Assembly: GCF_003369915.1 (NCBI RefSeq)
Contig: NC_046676.1
Coordinates: forward strand, 23,126,001-23,190,000
DNA from: Drosophila miranda
Taxonomy: Eukaryota > Arthropoda > Insecta > Diptera > Drosophilidae
Direction of reading: 5' to 3'
DNA length: 64,000 nucleotides
A program made the translations under genes and the position numbers. This document shows, piece after piece, positions 47,230 through 62,095 of the stretch (its first letter is position 1; every line of letters begins with the position of its first letter). The notes under the pieces are model-generated. The model was given only the letters and a program-made list of their open reading frames with translations. It searched no databases and was not told the DNA's origin.

Positions 47230-49972
47230 TTATGTTACCTTGAGTAGTGCCTGCAATAATTTGATGCAGTGCTTGGACCCATCCATAGCCTCATTTGATA
47301 GCTAAGAAAGGAACACCATTAGTTTGTGCATTTGGCAGGTTGCAATTGCTAGAAGTTGATAAATACCATAGTAAAATTTAGAAATCCATGTGGGAGACCC
47401 TCCAGTATTTCCAAGTTTACTTGGCGTCCTAGCCGTTTAAGCTTTTTAGCAAACATGACGCAGTCATCAAGGCAGGGATCCATGTTCAGGGTCTACATAT
47501 AAAATCATAACATGTGGATCAATCATATACCATTATTTCGTGCTGTGAATTCTTTTGTAAACTTACGAGAATCTTTGTCTCTGGCAGTTGGGATAGCCAG
47601 TCGTCGGTAGCCCAATAGGGCGATAAAAACGGATCCTTAGGCACGTCGAAGGCAAACTCTTCGCTGGGACTGCGGGCTATCAATGCGTCCATATTGCGAA
47701 CATCCTGCGGGCTAAGAGCACTGCTGCCATGAATTTCGTAAGATTTTGTGCAGCGCGACAGGGTGTTCGTTAAATTGTTGACGGCTTCTTGCCACCGACC
47801 CTGCAGCGTATCTATCGCAATGAGGTCACGTCCTGTCTCTACCAGTATGTTTTCGTCAGAAATAATCTTGCCAAGGCCATTGGACTTCACTTGTGGTGCT
47901 GGAAGAGTTGTCTCCTCGGTCGCCTCCATGGTGGCCGTGTCAATGAGATATTTATCCAAAAACTGATCAATATAAGCTGCGGATTCGAGATCCTTGGGAG
48001 GGTCTGCTGAAATCTCAACAGGGTAATGGACAATGGGCTGCGAATCGTCTTCGAAAGACACGCACGAGCTGTTGTCACCCTCGCTGTTCGGCAAATCGGT
48101 TCGTTCCACGGCTTGGCTGTGGTACGATGCCGAGGCACTGGCAAAAGTATCACTGCTCTCGTCATCTTCATCGGGGTTTGCTTCCAGAGATGTTAGTGTA
48201 CTTCTGGCCAATGAAGTACGCCGACTGGAAGTTGCACTTCCCAGGGATGATTTTGGAGCATTGCGTATTTGGGCCACCTCCTCCACATGCTTAGCATTCA
48301 GCTGCAAAGTTTCCTTGGCGGGGGCGGCATAGGCACGCAGACACCGCATCATGAAGCCAAAAGGTAGCAAGGGATCCATGAGGCACAGCAAACGTGCTGG
48401 ACTCGGCACAAAACTAACGAGAGTCGGACAGTAGGCCAGAAACAACCCATCCGGGATACGCACACCCTGCTCAATGCATTTGAGAGCCACTCCGATGGAG
48501 AGATTCGCACCAGCGGAGTCACCAGCACACACAATTCGCTCAGCTGTCGTTCCCAGGTGCTCGGCATTCTTCAAGAGCCAACAGTACGCATAAAAGACTT
48601 CCTGAAGGGCACGCGGAAAGGGAGCCTCCGGTGCTAGACTGTAGTCCACCGAAAGTATGGGGCAGTCCAGAGCTACAGCCCAATCGCGAAGATAGAGCTC
48701 GTGAGATTTTGATGATTGGGCCACGAAGCCACCACCATGGCAGTGAAACAATATTGAACGACTGGGTGGAGTGGGCTTGTGCCAACCGCGATAGCGGCCT
48801 TCGCCTAGCATTCCAGAGCGTCGCTTGGCGCTGAGCAGCCGTACTGAAATGGGCAGACCCGGTCCCAGATGAGCACTGGGAACTGGTATGTCCACAAATT
48901 GTATGGCATTCTCATCGTTGCCTTGGTTTTGGTTTACATCGCTGCTGTTTTGCTGCTGCTGCTCACTCGCCTTAAAGTTCTTTCGTCGCGGTAACTGAAA
49001 CGGCTCCGCCGGCAGCTCGATTAGCCGATTCACCTTAATGGAGGTGCCCACGATGCTGGGCAATTTGTGCATTAGCTCCGACTCGGCCAGAAACCAGAAG
49101 GACTTGCAAAAGTCAATTTTTGCATTCTGCGAGATGTTGACAATACGCCGGGCTCGTAGCTCTGGGTTCATCAGGTACTTGCCACTGGTCCAAAGACTGC
49201 GCGTGGTTTTCACAATAGTCCCATCATCCGCCCGTGAGTAATACGACTCGGAGTAGCTGGCCATGCTGATGCCCAGGAAGCGTAGAATACCACGTATGGA
49301 GTCGCCGTACTGGAATCCCAAGCAACGTCCATAGAAACAATACTGATTGATGGTGTCGCCCAACTCGAAGAGCTGCTCCGCAGTGTGGCTGCCGCAAGCA
49401 AACAGATCTCCTGTATTGGCCGACCATTGCCGCAGTATGAGGAGATACTGCAGGCAAGTACATATCGAGGAAAGCAGCTGCGAGCAGGCCTCTACTTCCT
49501 TCATGTAGACCTTTTTCCGGAAAAACATAGTGTTGCGTGTGGCCAGCAGTTGCTTGCATATGTTGATGCCATGTGAGATGCATGCATTGGTTACGTACAC
49601 GAAGCTGCGATACCCGTTCCCTGGTGTCTGCTCATCAAAGTCGTACTCATGGGCAAAGACCTCGATTTGCAGGACGAGTCGATTGGCAAGCACTATAAAG
49701 TCCTGCCAGGCAATGTGGGCGGCATGCAAGCGTTGGCCAAATTCAGTGTGATCTTTGGCAAAGAATGCGGCGTGTTCCTGGCAAGCAACAAACAGACTTC
49801 GGTACGAAGTCTGCAGTTCGGCGGGTACGTCTGATAGAGGTGGTGTCGGTTTTGGCGCCTCTTTCCCATTGACATGGTTTATTTTATCCTCTCCGTGCGC
49901 CAGTTTCAGATTGTCATCAAATTTTGCATTCAATTTATGGCTGGCCAGCTCGGCAGACGCCGCGTCAATCAT
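47230..49972 (-). CDS. Hsl: Hormone-sensitive lipase
   Basis: Three coding exons (minus): 47567-49972, 47367-47492, 47230-47301; 867 aa, all junctions phase 0. N-terminal HSL regulatory domain about 55-320; C-terminal alpha/beta hydrolase. Oxyanion-hole motif FHCHGGGF at about 410, nucleophile motif GDSAG at about 483, Asp of LNMDPCLDD about 807 and His of GLPHGF about 836 complete the triad. Between them is a long Ser/Asp/Glu-rich insert (about 585-740), the usual regulatory-module position in HSL. The enzyme hydrolyses diacylglycerol and sterol esters on lipid droplets. The short last exon ends HCIKLLQALLKVT; its stop lies just past a possible GTAACA donor, so a longer alternative end is conceivable. 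Confidence 0.93.
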
Positions 49973-50484
49973 TGTGCACTGTCGAAGGAAAATAAGCTTT
50001 ATTAGCTACATTTAATCATATAGATAATCAATACTGCTTCGATTACTATCATTTACTACCGGACAAAGGCTTAGAGGAAGCGACAGAATATGATTGAACT
50101 GTATCGGTTTGGCCGAAGGTCGTTGGCCAGTATCGACTGACGTTAATTAGGAATGGGCTACATATGAAGTCACCATTGCGTCTGGCGGATTATAGTACTT
50201 TGACCCGATATAAGGACTTGAAAGGCATCTTGTTCTCAGCAAGAGCATTGAAAACTTTCACTTGGTAACTACGCACTTCACAAACCCACACATAATTCGG
50301 ACACTTTAATTGTTGCCCTTTGTCTGTATTTGATGTTTCATGGACCAATACACTTACAGATTATGTGCTCTCGTTGTTTCCAGCCTATTTCATTTTTAAT
50401 TTGTGTACCTAATCGGTTTATAACTATTGTTAATCTGATTTTGTTACAAGACTACCCAGCACCAAATTAACCGACTTGCAGTCC
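49973..50484. promoter_or_regulatory. Upstream region of Hsl
   Basis: Intergenic DNA between the Hsl start and the repeat block. Must contain the Hsl 5' UTR and promoter. No TATA or DREF box stands out. Confidence 0.4.
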
Positions 50485-51056
50485 AGCAGTCCCCCCAGAA
50501 ATATACCAAAATATAGCGTCTCGTTTTAAAATATACCTTCATTTCCAGTTATATTATATGTACATCTTACTCAATTTTGATATTCCGCCGAATTATACTA
50601 GCTAGATAGATCTCTCAGCCCTGCCCACATCATTTTATCCAATTAATGAATCTATTTTCTACTTGACTGGTTTATTTTAAATACCTTCTTTTACTGTATT
50701 TTGACTCAAACAAGGTTTAAAAAAAAAGTTCAACAAACAAACAATGTAGTTCATACGTAGCAAGTCTGTAGTTGGCGTGTAGTTACCATGTAAAAAAATG
50801 AATGTATTGGAAATGGTTTTTTCTATTTTGTAAACAATATAAAGATGAGTACTTAAAGTTAACCAGGCTTACAGGAAATTTATTTTATAATCGGAATGAG
50901 TTCAGAGTTGAGGGTCTTAGCTAGCCAGTAATATTCAGCCGAATATGAAAAACAAGGAATATGATGCAACTTCAATACAAATAATTCGTAAGTATATTTA
51001 CGGTATATTTTTTAAATGAGACGGTATATTTTGGTATAATTCTGAGGGTCGACAGT
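50485..51056. repeat. Dispersed AT-rich repeat filling the Hsl/Ate1 divergent promoter
   Basis: The left end has CCCCCAGAAATATACC..ATACC (50491-50545), then ATTCCGCCGAATTATACTAGC (50580), TCTCAGCCCTGCCCACAT (50612), and ATTAATGAATCTATTTTCTAC. The right end (50990-51056) carries the reverse-complement arrangement: GTAAGTATATTTACGGTATATTT and GGTATAATTCTGAGGG. So two copies in opposite orientation, with the ATACC/GGTAT ends facing outward toward Hsl and Ate1. Ate1's ATG is only 82 bp beyond. Confidence 0.6.
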
Positions 51057-51137
51057 ACAAATTTCGCAAAATCTTTTTGTTTATAATAAATGCGAATGGA
51101 AAGGAATGCTTGAAGTTGGATCAGATAAAAACGGATC

Positions 51138-53338
<2,201 letters not shown>

Positions 53339-54500
53339 GAGCCACTTTTATTTGTTAATCTGTTATCTATCCATTTATAAATCAAAATTTATCAGTCAAA
53401 ATGCCTCTTACTATTATTTCTGCTTAAAAACTAAAGGAAATTGTTAATTAATATGTTCTAAGACATGCCAAGATATATGATATGTATTAAAAGTGAATCT
53501 TCATGTGAAAATCGATTTCATAAACATGGAATTCATTAGGAAATTTTATATCTTTGCGTTGCTTCAACTAAAATATTCCTGACAACTTTGGTAAACGTCG
53601 GAAAATTAACAGATCTTATCAGAACTCATCTTTTTCGCTTATCTGAAACCAGCAGCTAAATGCATCAATTGAGTTTTATGGGCTGGCAACATTTAAAACC
53701 CTCGGATGGTATAAGACAAGTGGATAGCCCGAGGAGATAATATTTATTTTATGGCACACACACATCCACACCGTGAGATAGGCGGCCAGGAAGCTAAAGA
53801 TCGCAATAAAGCTTAATATTTGGGAAAGGTTAATTATTTGGCAGACACTACACTTCATTCAGAACGAATCGGGTTCATTGTCGACTGGAACAGTTCCTCT
53901 GCAGCCTAGAAATAAAGTTATCAATAAAAAATAAATTCGTGCTAATAAAGTGACTTCTTTGCGCTTCTCTGGCTTTTTGCTGGCATTTGTCAAGTGCGCT
54001 AATTAAACAAAATATTTAAAAAATGAACGGTTTGCTGAATTTTCACAACAAAGCAAAGGCACGTGTGTTATAAAAGTATTTTTAAAAACTTCATTCGGGC
54101 TTAGAGCGATTTGGTCGACCAATTTTTCGCTATAATCAACTGCTAAATTTTTAAAGTAAATAAATCATTATAGCGTCTACTCCTGAATTTTGACAACGTA
54201 TAGGTGGAGTGAAACTTTAGGAAACAACTGTTAGTCATCGTTTATTGATTCACAATTTAGCACGATTTTGTGATTTTTTGTTAACAATTTTCCCATATTT
54301 CAGCGTTTGCACAAATCGCATGCGACTTTTGGCACGCTATCAGCGAGCGGAGCGTACAGAAACAGCAACAAGTCACCCACCGTCAACAACAATTTAAAAC
54401 ATTTTTAACCGTTTTTTTTTTTGTACGCTGCTCTGCTACTGCTACTGCCACTGGCGCTGCTGAGACTGAGACTGCGACTGCGAGTGTGACAGCGGGCTGG
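53339..54500. other. Region downstream of Ate1 with an uncertain small minus-strand ORF
   Basis: Mostly AT-rich. On the minus strand a 60-codon ORF (53676-53858, MKCSVCQIINLSQILSF..) has one strongly hydrophobic segment (about 12-33), as in small membrane proteins. Directly before it a different frame reads AAEELFQSTMNPIRSE and stop, after a TTTCTAG acceptor (about 53908). Either could be the last exon of an unrecognised minus-strand gene; neither is firm. From 54420 the sequence is (CTG/CTA)n-like. Confidence 0.3.
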
Positions 54501-54539
54501 GCTGCTGGTTGAGGTTTTTGCTCAAAAACGTCGTCCAAG

Positions 54540-54659
54540 TATATATGCCATTGGCTGTTGGCAATTCAGTTTCATTAGCTCCGCGGCGCTCTCAGCTGAC
54601 GGCGTTACAGCAGCTTGAATCAGTTGGAAGTCCAGTCGTCCCAAGGAAGTCCGTACAAT
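54540..54659 (+). promoter_or_regulatory. TATA/Inr promoter and non-coding first exon, probably of the SLC17 transporter
   Basis: TATATATG at 54540-54547 is followed 26-28 nt later by a consensus initiator TCAGTT (54566-54571, A+1 at 54568). The transcript would run to a GTGAGT donor at 54660, a first exon of about 92 nt. The next plausible plus-strand acceptor linked to a coding exon is TTTTCAG at 58182, so I infer a 3.5-kb first intron. This is the only clear TATA/Inr promoter in the window and suggests tissue-restricted expression. Confidence 0.55.
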
Positions 54660-57600
54660 GTGAGTTCGATGCAGGATATTAATGGACTTCAACAAGAAAA
54701 TCCAGTTTAGCTACCACAGTGGCAACACCCCAATCTTTGGACACTATTCTGTCTCTGGAGGGGGCCGTCATGGAAAAATTTCATGCGAAATTTCATGGTG
54801 AATTTGTGCCACGAAGAAATACAAAACAAAAACTTCATCAAAACTATATACAGTGTCGGTGTGTGCTGATCATCGCGTGTCGTGTTGTGCGCAATGTGTG
54901 TGCTTTACTACAGATTTTTAAGAAAGAAATTTAAAGACAAAAATAAACCGTCAAAGTCGGTTACAAACAGTACATACAAATCAGTTGTGCACAGAGCACG
55001 GGCTCTTTGAGGAGGACACACCTCCACGGACACTCTGCCGTTGCAAACCTGAATCTGTCTCTGGAGACGTGCCCTCTTCGGTCTATTTTTGTCTGTCTTG
55101 GATTGTGCGTGTGTGCCGAGCCCAACTGTACAGCGGAGCCTGAGACTATTTTTGGCTTGTCTATTTTCTATTTTTATTTAATTTACTAAAATTTGCATTT
55201 TAAATAATAACTGGTTTCGTTATTGGGGTGCGAATCATTGAACCGCGACCACCAATCCATTCGAAACAAATTCAAATTGCTTTTGGACAACTGATCTTTT
55301 GTGCCTTGGCAACAAGCCGCAACGTTTTTGAGATAATCCATAATTAAAGGAGGATATCAAACGCAATGGCGATGGCCCGATCGGCAGAACTATCTAGGTG
55401 ATTGTGCAAGTCAGAGTCGTTCTTTAAAAGTATAAAATATTCAAATTTACTGTAGTTCATTATTCGAGACCGTTGGACGTTTGTTTGACAAATTAGCTCC
55501 CAATATTTCTTCATTTTTTAGTGTTATTTTCTGGCATGCGCATGCAATTTATCGAAAAAGTGACGTTGATTTAGCTTTATTGTCAAACAAGAAATATTTG
55601 CACTTACACAATATATTTCGAGTTTTTTTTAGTGAGCTACGTAATTAAAGAGTGTACTTTTGTTTCATATATAATTACCACGTGCAAAAATGCAAAAATT
55701 CAATGCGAATTAGAGCTTTCGGCTATGAGAACCAAAATTCCACAACAACAATGATCTAATCTACAACAATAACTGCTATTTTACTAGGTTCATTACAGAC
55801 TATATATATATTTCGATTTGTTTGCCAGTTACGGTTCAATGCCGTCGTTGAATTCGCATGCAGAATTCTATGCAAACAAAAGCAGAACAGAAACCCAAAA
55901 ACACATCCGTCCCATAGGAGTAGAGGAGCGAAAGAAATAGAGGGGGAGGAGGGGAGGGACTCTCGTGCTCGTAAACTACCAAACCATGTCAAGTGGATGA
56001 CCAGCCACCAGGTCTTATGTAAATAGCACGCGTGCTGCGCATACCCATGCGAACTTTGGTTTACTTCACCTATATTTCGATTCATTAGTATATACCTGAT
56101 CATAAAGCATTATGGGTGTTCGATTGCGTGTATTGTACTGTAAATCAATCAAATCAAAATTTATCATCCCCAACGATATTGCCGGAGTCCAGTAAGAATA
56201 GAGTCCACTCTGATTATGGCTAATTGACGTTTAACAAGACTCTAATGATCGCGTTTACAAGCGGATGGGCTCTGTTATCGCATGGCCACATCCACAACCA
56301 CATCCATCCACACACTTCCATCCTTTTATAATTCACTCGTTATGGCTTATAAATTGTCGTGCTGCTATCATAAAGTCATTCATTGGCGGGAAGGGCAGTG
56401 CATGATGATGATGATAAGACGACGCGATCCAGATTAGACAGAAGAGGCTGACAAAACACCTACATACTCGTAGTGGCAATCGTAAGAGTATCTGACAGAA
56501 TTTTTATGGAGATATTGTGCTGTGCTGATGATTTGTTTCGGCTTTTAGCACTTTTACAAACCAGAACGACTGTATTGAGCACACTAATTATAACTTGAGT
56601 AAATTACTTTCTTATGCAAGCAAAACATTCGGCTAAAGGCAATATCGAAGGTCGTTAGCAGGCTGCGTTCCTTGATCTGCTTGGAGTATAATTGAAGTGT
56701 CGTAGCTTTCAGTGCACGTATCGCCAGTCCAGTCTATACGGGTACGAGTATCACTGAGCTTGTGGTCACTGTTTTGCCATATTAGTTTTCCGAAAATTAT
56801 CCATTCACATCCATGTCACGCAAGCACATGCAAATAGTTTGCCATTCAGGCGTTACCCAGCAGCTATGCAGTAGGGCCTATTATATAGGATTTTCCAATC
56901 AATAAAAAAAAAGCTGGCCCTTTCAGAACCAGCTGCTGTTTAAGCACCGATGTGATGGTGCTAATGATTGCGATAAGATGGCGCTTCTTTCCTTGAATTC
57001 CCTGAGTTCTTTTGAGAATAGAGAACTGATTGGCGGCCCGTTTAGATTGCTTATCGCGACAAGCATAAAGCTCTTATTGGCATTGCTCAGATCGATTAAA
57101 CTTGTATTGGCCTTTGTTGATTTAAAGGAACAGTTGGATAATTATTGGAAAAACACAGACTCGAAATGGCAGATGAGGATTTCTGTGGTGTAGTACGGGG
57201 TAGGGTGGGGTGGTGTGTGTGCTAACCAGTTGGAAAACACCCTAATTTTGGCCCAAATGAGTTGTGTCGAAATATCTGTGTCATATCAGCAGGCGATAAT
57301 TACGTTTTCTCCGCAACTCAAGTCAACAACTGTGCGAGACTTTAATTGAAACTCTTTTATAATGCAAGGCCCTATATGCATACAGATATAGTATGTACAT
57401 ATGTACGTGTAAGTGCACATGTTATGTACAGTATTGTAGTGCTTTCGCGCAAACATTTCCTTTGTGCGAAGTGAAGTGAAGGGCAGCTGTTTAAATGCTT
57501 CCCATTACCGGTAAAAACCTTTGCTTTGCTGTGACAAGGGGCGGTATTATTAAGTCTAAAACTACTTCGATAGCATCTGCCAAAAAGTTCAATTTTGTTA

Positions 57601-58182
57601 GAACAGAACGATCCGAATGAGAGTTGCATGTTGCGATGCAATTACTCTATGAATTCCGATTCTGATTCCGATTCCGACAACAAAGCCCGATTTCGATAAT
57701 GTCATTGATACCCATCAAAAGCCTTCTCGAAAAATAAGCGCACGATCCGTTCTCGCATTTGATGTATGCACTTTTTTTAGTTCATAGCTCAATTTAACCG
57801 AAATGCAGCTCTCACGTGCCAGCGGCTGGAGGCAGCCGAGACGTGTTTATTAAATTTGACAAGTGTTCGATAAGCCCCACCACTGCACTCTCTACTGATA
57901 CGGAGAGCGAATATGTCAGGGTTTTTGAAGTGGAGACAACACATGTAACTGAGATTATCAATTTGTCAAGAGCTATTGGCCAATTCGCATTAAAAACTTG
58001 ATAGACATGTTTGGGTCTCCTGCCATGAAGCAAAACTAAAGAAACAACCTGGCATGACATCTCAATGCTGTACCACTTTTTTGTAAGTCCAGGGAGTCCC
58101 CCATTATATTAGCCCCAAAAAAAGTTGAACAAGCTTTTATCATAAAACTCTTCCTAACTGTTTTGCGCTGTTCTCTTTTCAG
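54660..58182 (+). other. Long inferred 5' intron
   Basis: No conserved coding exon recognised. Several short frames lack starts, splice logic or recognisable protein. A 10-bp inverted repeat (ACTTCACTTC at 58353-58362 and GAAGTGAAGT at 58381-58390) lies just downstream, in the next intron. Enhancers may lie here but cannot be read directly. Confidence 0.4.
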
Positions 58183-58233
58183 CTCTGACACCTGAAACAA
58201 GGCACAAAAAAGGCCATAAGAAAACAAGCCGAA

Positions 58234-60225
58234 ATGGCCGTCATACCGTGCTGTAAGTATCCCAAGCCAATAACCGAACGCCAAAAATATTGCCACACGT
58301 TTTGATTCCGCGGAAGCACACGATTCATATGCGCATATGTCTCATCAATAACACTTCACTTCACGTGATGTGGATCCAGCGAAGTGAAGTCAAAATACCT
58401 CGAAAATCCCAATCGCAAATATTGAAAGTTGCGCATGCGCAGCTCATTAGATTGCTTCGTCAGGTGAAACAGACACAAACACACTTAGTAGATATCTTAT
58501 ATGATCCGCTAATTGCTCTAATGCGCTGCTAGGGGCCTGTGCCGAAATTGAAAATTAAATAATGATCTGTCAATAAACAATATTTGGTGTCGTTTTGCAG
58601 TCTATGTGCCCAAGCGGGTCAATGTGGCGATTATGCTCTTCATGGCCTGCCTCCTCAGCTACATGATGCGGGTTAATCTCTCCATAAATATAATAGCCAT
58701 GGTGGAGGATACGAGCAGTAACGAGAACGGCACTGTGGAGGTCCTGCCCGACGTGAGTATAGGTTTAATCATTATCCCATTTCTTTTACATCATCGAGTC
58801 CTTCTGTTCAGTATGGTCCACGCTACAACTGGACGCAGTCGGATCAGGCTCTGCTTCTCGGTGCATATTTCTATGGCTACATGATTACCTCGTTGCCAGC
58901 AGGCACTTTGGCCGAAATGCTGGGAGCACGAAACGTGGCGGGCTATAGCTGCCTGGTGGCAGGAGTCCTGACAGCCCTGACTCCGGCTGCCGCTGCTTGG
59001 GATAAATACGCAGTGTTCGCTGTGCGATTTCTCATTGGGTTCCTCAATGGCGTTGTCTATCCCTGCTGCCACAGTCTGGTCTCCAAGTGGTCTCCGCCGG
59101 ACGAGAAGGGAAAGTTTGTGGCCTCATTAATGGGGGGTACATTTGGTACAGTCATCACGTGGCCGATCAGTGGCGTTATCATAGAGAACCTCGGCTGGGA
59201 CTGGGCCTTTTACATTGTTGGCATTTTCGTGCTGATTGTGGTTGCAGTGTGGTTCTACTTGGTGGCAGACACCCCGGCGCAGCATAGCTCTATAAGTCTC
59301 AAGGAGCGGGAGTACATTGAAAACAGTCTGGGCAACACTCTGAGCAATAAGAAGGTAACTGGGAAATCAATGTACAATATCAAAGGTACTCATACTCCTC
59401 GTGTTATAGAAATGGCCACCATACAAGGAGCTGATCCTGTCCATGCCGTTCTGGTCTTTGATGCTGCTCCATTACGGCAGCATGTGGGGACTGTTCTTCC
59501 TGATCACGGCCACACCCAAGTTCTTGAGCGAAGTGCTGGGCTTCAATCTGTCCTCCGCCGGTGTCCTGTCCAGCCTGCCTCATGTGGCTCGTCTGATCTG
59601 TGCCTTTGGATTCGGCGGCGTGGCAGATTGGATACGCCGCAGGGACTGGTGGACGGTTACAAAAATGCGAAAAGCATTCTGCTTGCCTTGTAAGTCCATT
59701 GACTGAATGGGAATGGAAATCGTAAAATAATTTATCCGTTTTCTGACAGCTCACATCTTGCCGGGCATTATGCTCATCATCCTGGCCTACTTTGGCCGCG
59801 ATCCCTATGTTTGTGTGGCCATCATGACGATATCGCTGGGCTTCAATGGCGCTGCGACAGCCTCAAATTTGGCCAACTCCCAGGACTTGGCTCCCAATTA
59901 TGCGGGCACGCTGTACGGCATCATCAATTGCGTCGGAACCACGCCAGGAATCTTTTCGCCGCTGATCGTCGCTGCCTTTACCAAAAACGAGGTGAGTACA
60001 TAAAACATAATACTATGCATAGTACATTCTATAAAACCCAATAACACTTCTCATTCATTATCTTAGAACACGATCGATCAGTGGCACTGGATATTCATCA
60101 TTGGTGCAGCAGCGTATATATTGCCCGCGCTGTTCTTCTGGGCCTTCGGATCGGGAAAGATACAAAAGTGGAATGAGGTGGAGACGACGGAGTCGCGCGA
60201 GGATATCGTTAACACAAAGTTATAG
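58234..60225 (+). CDS. SLC17-type MFS transporter (sialin/VGLUT/NaPi-I group)
   Basis: Six coding exons: 58234-58252, 58601-58752, 58812-59354, 59410-59689, 59750-59991, 60067-60225; 464 aa, phases agree. About 12 transmembrane helices: TM1 VNVAIMLFMACLLSYMMRVNLS, an extracellular loop with NGT (possible glycosylation), TM2 LLLGAYFYGYMITSLPAGTLAE, then the MFS signature loop LAEMLGARNVAG and FLIGFLNGVVYPCCHSLVSKWSPPDEKGKF, the classic SLC17 motif. The second half starts KWPPYKELILSMPFWSL. The family moves organic anions (sialic acid, glutamate, phosphate) across plasma, lysosomal or vesicular membranes; the substrate cannot be inferred. Drosophila has many paralogs, so no symbol is given. The 5' UTR exon probably begins at 58183, with the promoter at 54540. 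Confidence 0.85.
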
Positions 60226-61284
60226 TTTGTGCCTCAGCGGTTGCCTGTTTGTATTCTTAGTATTAATGCCATAATTACGATGTATGCTTGTTAGCGAAGA
60301 GTCCTATTAAAGCTTTAGCTGTGTATTTATTATTACCAAATTTACAAAATCAAATCTTTCTCGATGTGAATCATAGCTCAAAATATACCAGAACTCGTTT
60401 GTCTCAGTTTGGCGCAACGACCTTAGATTTGGCGCCGGCGATCACCGTCCAACTGGTTGCGGTCCATTGCAGAAGTTAATTTAATTTTGCAGTCGATCAA
60501 AAAAACCGAATTTGACGCACATAATTAGTCAAAAGCTAATCAAATTCGAAGTCTGATTAATGATAATTAACGTCAGGGCTCTACAATGTTAGTGTGTCAA
60601 AATACAATCTCGATAATAAATTTAAAATTTCCTGCCAAGATAAGCTGAAGATGTGTACATAACATAAAATATTAAAAATAGATCCATCTGATAAAATAAT
60701 AATATTCTGATGATTAATTATTTTTCCAAGTCTGGGCAGTATATCGTGATTAGAAAAATGTCTGCAAAGTTCATATTATCTTCTCGCTGAGCTATTTCAA
60801 AGTTCTTTTTATATCTCATATTAACGGCTTTAATCGGATTATTTCAACCATTCCATTAATAGGTTATATGGAGATACGGCAGGGCATTTTACTTGTATGG
60901 CTGAGCAGGCTGCTGAGAATTCTTGCTGCCATAAAACTAATTTGTCTGAAACTAAAAGTTGGGTGCTGTGAAACTCGAAGAGGGTGTATGCTACGAAACT
61001 CCTAAAGGATCTCTGGTATTAAGCTTCAAAAGCTGGAAAATATGAAGCTTAAAGCTGGTTGCTAAGATATTTAGTGGCTGTTTGCGTGAAGGCAGAACGC
61101 TATGAAACTCTTAAATTCTGACTGGGAGGAAATAATAGCAATAAGCTGGCGGCTAAGAAACTAAGAAACTCTGTCCTATATGGTATTTTTTATGCACGAC
61201 AGAAAAGTACTATGGTACTCGAAACCGTTATTTGCTATCTGGCCTATTATTTAACTTTTGATTAAATTTTAGCGCAGTACGCTA
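60226..61284. other. Intergenic region downstream of the transporter
   Basis: No gene seen. From about 60905 to 61175 the sequence is a decayed tandem pattern built on GCT..GAAACTC (for example 60968, 60991, 61099, 61160), with AAGCTTAAAGCTGG variants. It looks like an old minisatellite. Confidence 0.4.
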
Positions 61285-62095
61285 AGCAGGGTACGCTGAG
61301 GTTTCTTTCTAGATATTCGACGGAATATTAAAAACGAGGAATATATATGATGGAACTTAAATTCGTCAGTATTTTTTGAAAATGAGACGGTATATTTGGG
61401 TATTTATTTGAATCGGGTATGAATCGGTAATAACCGATACTTTTAAATTATGTATTTAAACATGTACTTAACATGGAACTCGATTTTTGCTTTCGGCCAA
61501 TGAAAATCGTCAAAAAAGCATTGTAAAACATGTTGCTGTAGCTTTATGTTTTGCTTAACATTTTTGACAATTTTCATTGGCGGAAAGCAGAAATGGCTTT
61601 CTCAATTTTCCACCGAAAATAATGAAAATTTAATAATGTTAGCGCAGTTCAGGTGAAAAATATAGTTTTTTTTTTTTAAGTTCAGAGGAAAGATGGCATG
61701 AATCCACAAGAAGAATTTACAATCGTTAATATTTTCCGCCATTTACCTCAAGTAGTTTAACTATTTAAATAGGTAGGCTTTAGTGGGCTAAGGTCGGTTT
61801 TTCATCATACGAGACGGTATTGTTGTTGAGGAACCAACATTGGGCAAAAAAAAAACAAAGTCAAGTATTTAAAATAAGCCTGTCGAGTAGAAAATAGATT
61901 CATTAATTGGATAAAATTATGTGGGCAGGGCTGAGAGATCTAGATAGCTAGTAATATTGGAGGGAATATCAAAAGCGAGGAATGTAGAGCTTAAATTAGT
62001 CGGTATATTCTTCAAATGAGATGGTATATTTCGGTATGTTTCTGAGGGCAGGACGGTATATTTCAACGACAAATCCGCGGTCACACTGACCGCGT
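61285..62095. repeat. Dispersed AT-rich repeats upstream of Hacl, ending in motif 6 / motif 1
   Basis: Reverse orientation relative to 30.75 kb. A short copy at 61308-61400 (TATTCGACGGAATATTA .. GAGACGGTATATTTGGG) is followed by a longer one from about 61600: CACCGAAAATAATGAAAA, CAGGTGAAAAATATAG, AAGAAGAATTTACAATCG, CCGCCATTTACCTCAAG, ATTAATTGGATAAAATTATG, CAGGGCTGAGAGATCTAGATAGC, then GATGGTATATTTCGGTATG, GACGGTATATTTCAACG and CGCGGTCACACTG (about 62083-62095). The motif-1 end lies about 100 bp before the Hacl ATG. Confidence 0.65.

Noticed and set aside
55756-56103. 115-codon minus-strand frame in the long SLC17 5' intron
   Set aside because: No recognisable domain, poor composition (many Cys/Trp/His) and no splice or promoter context.
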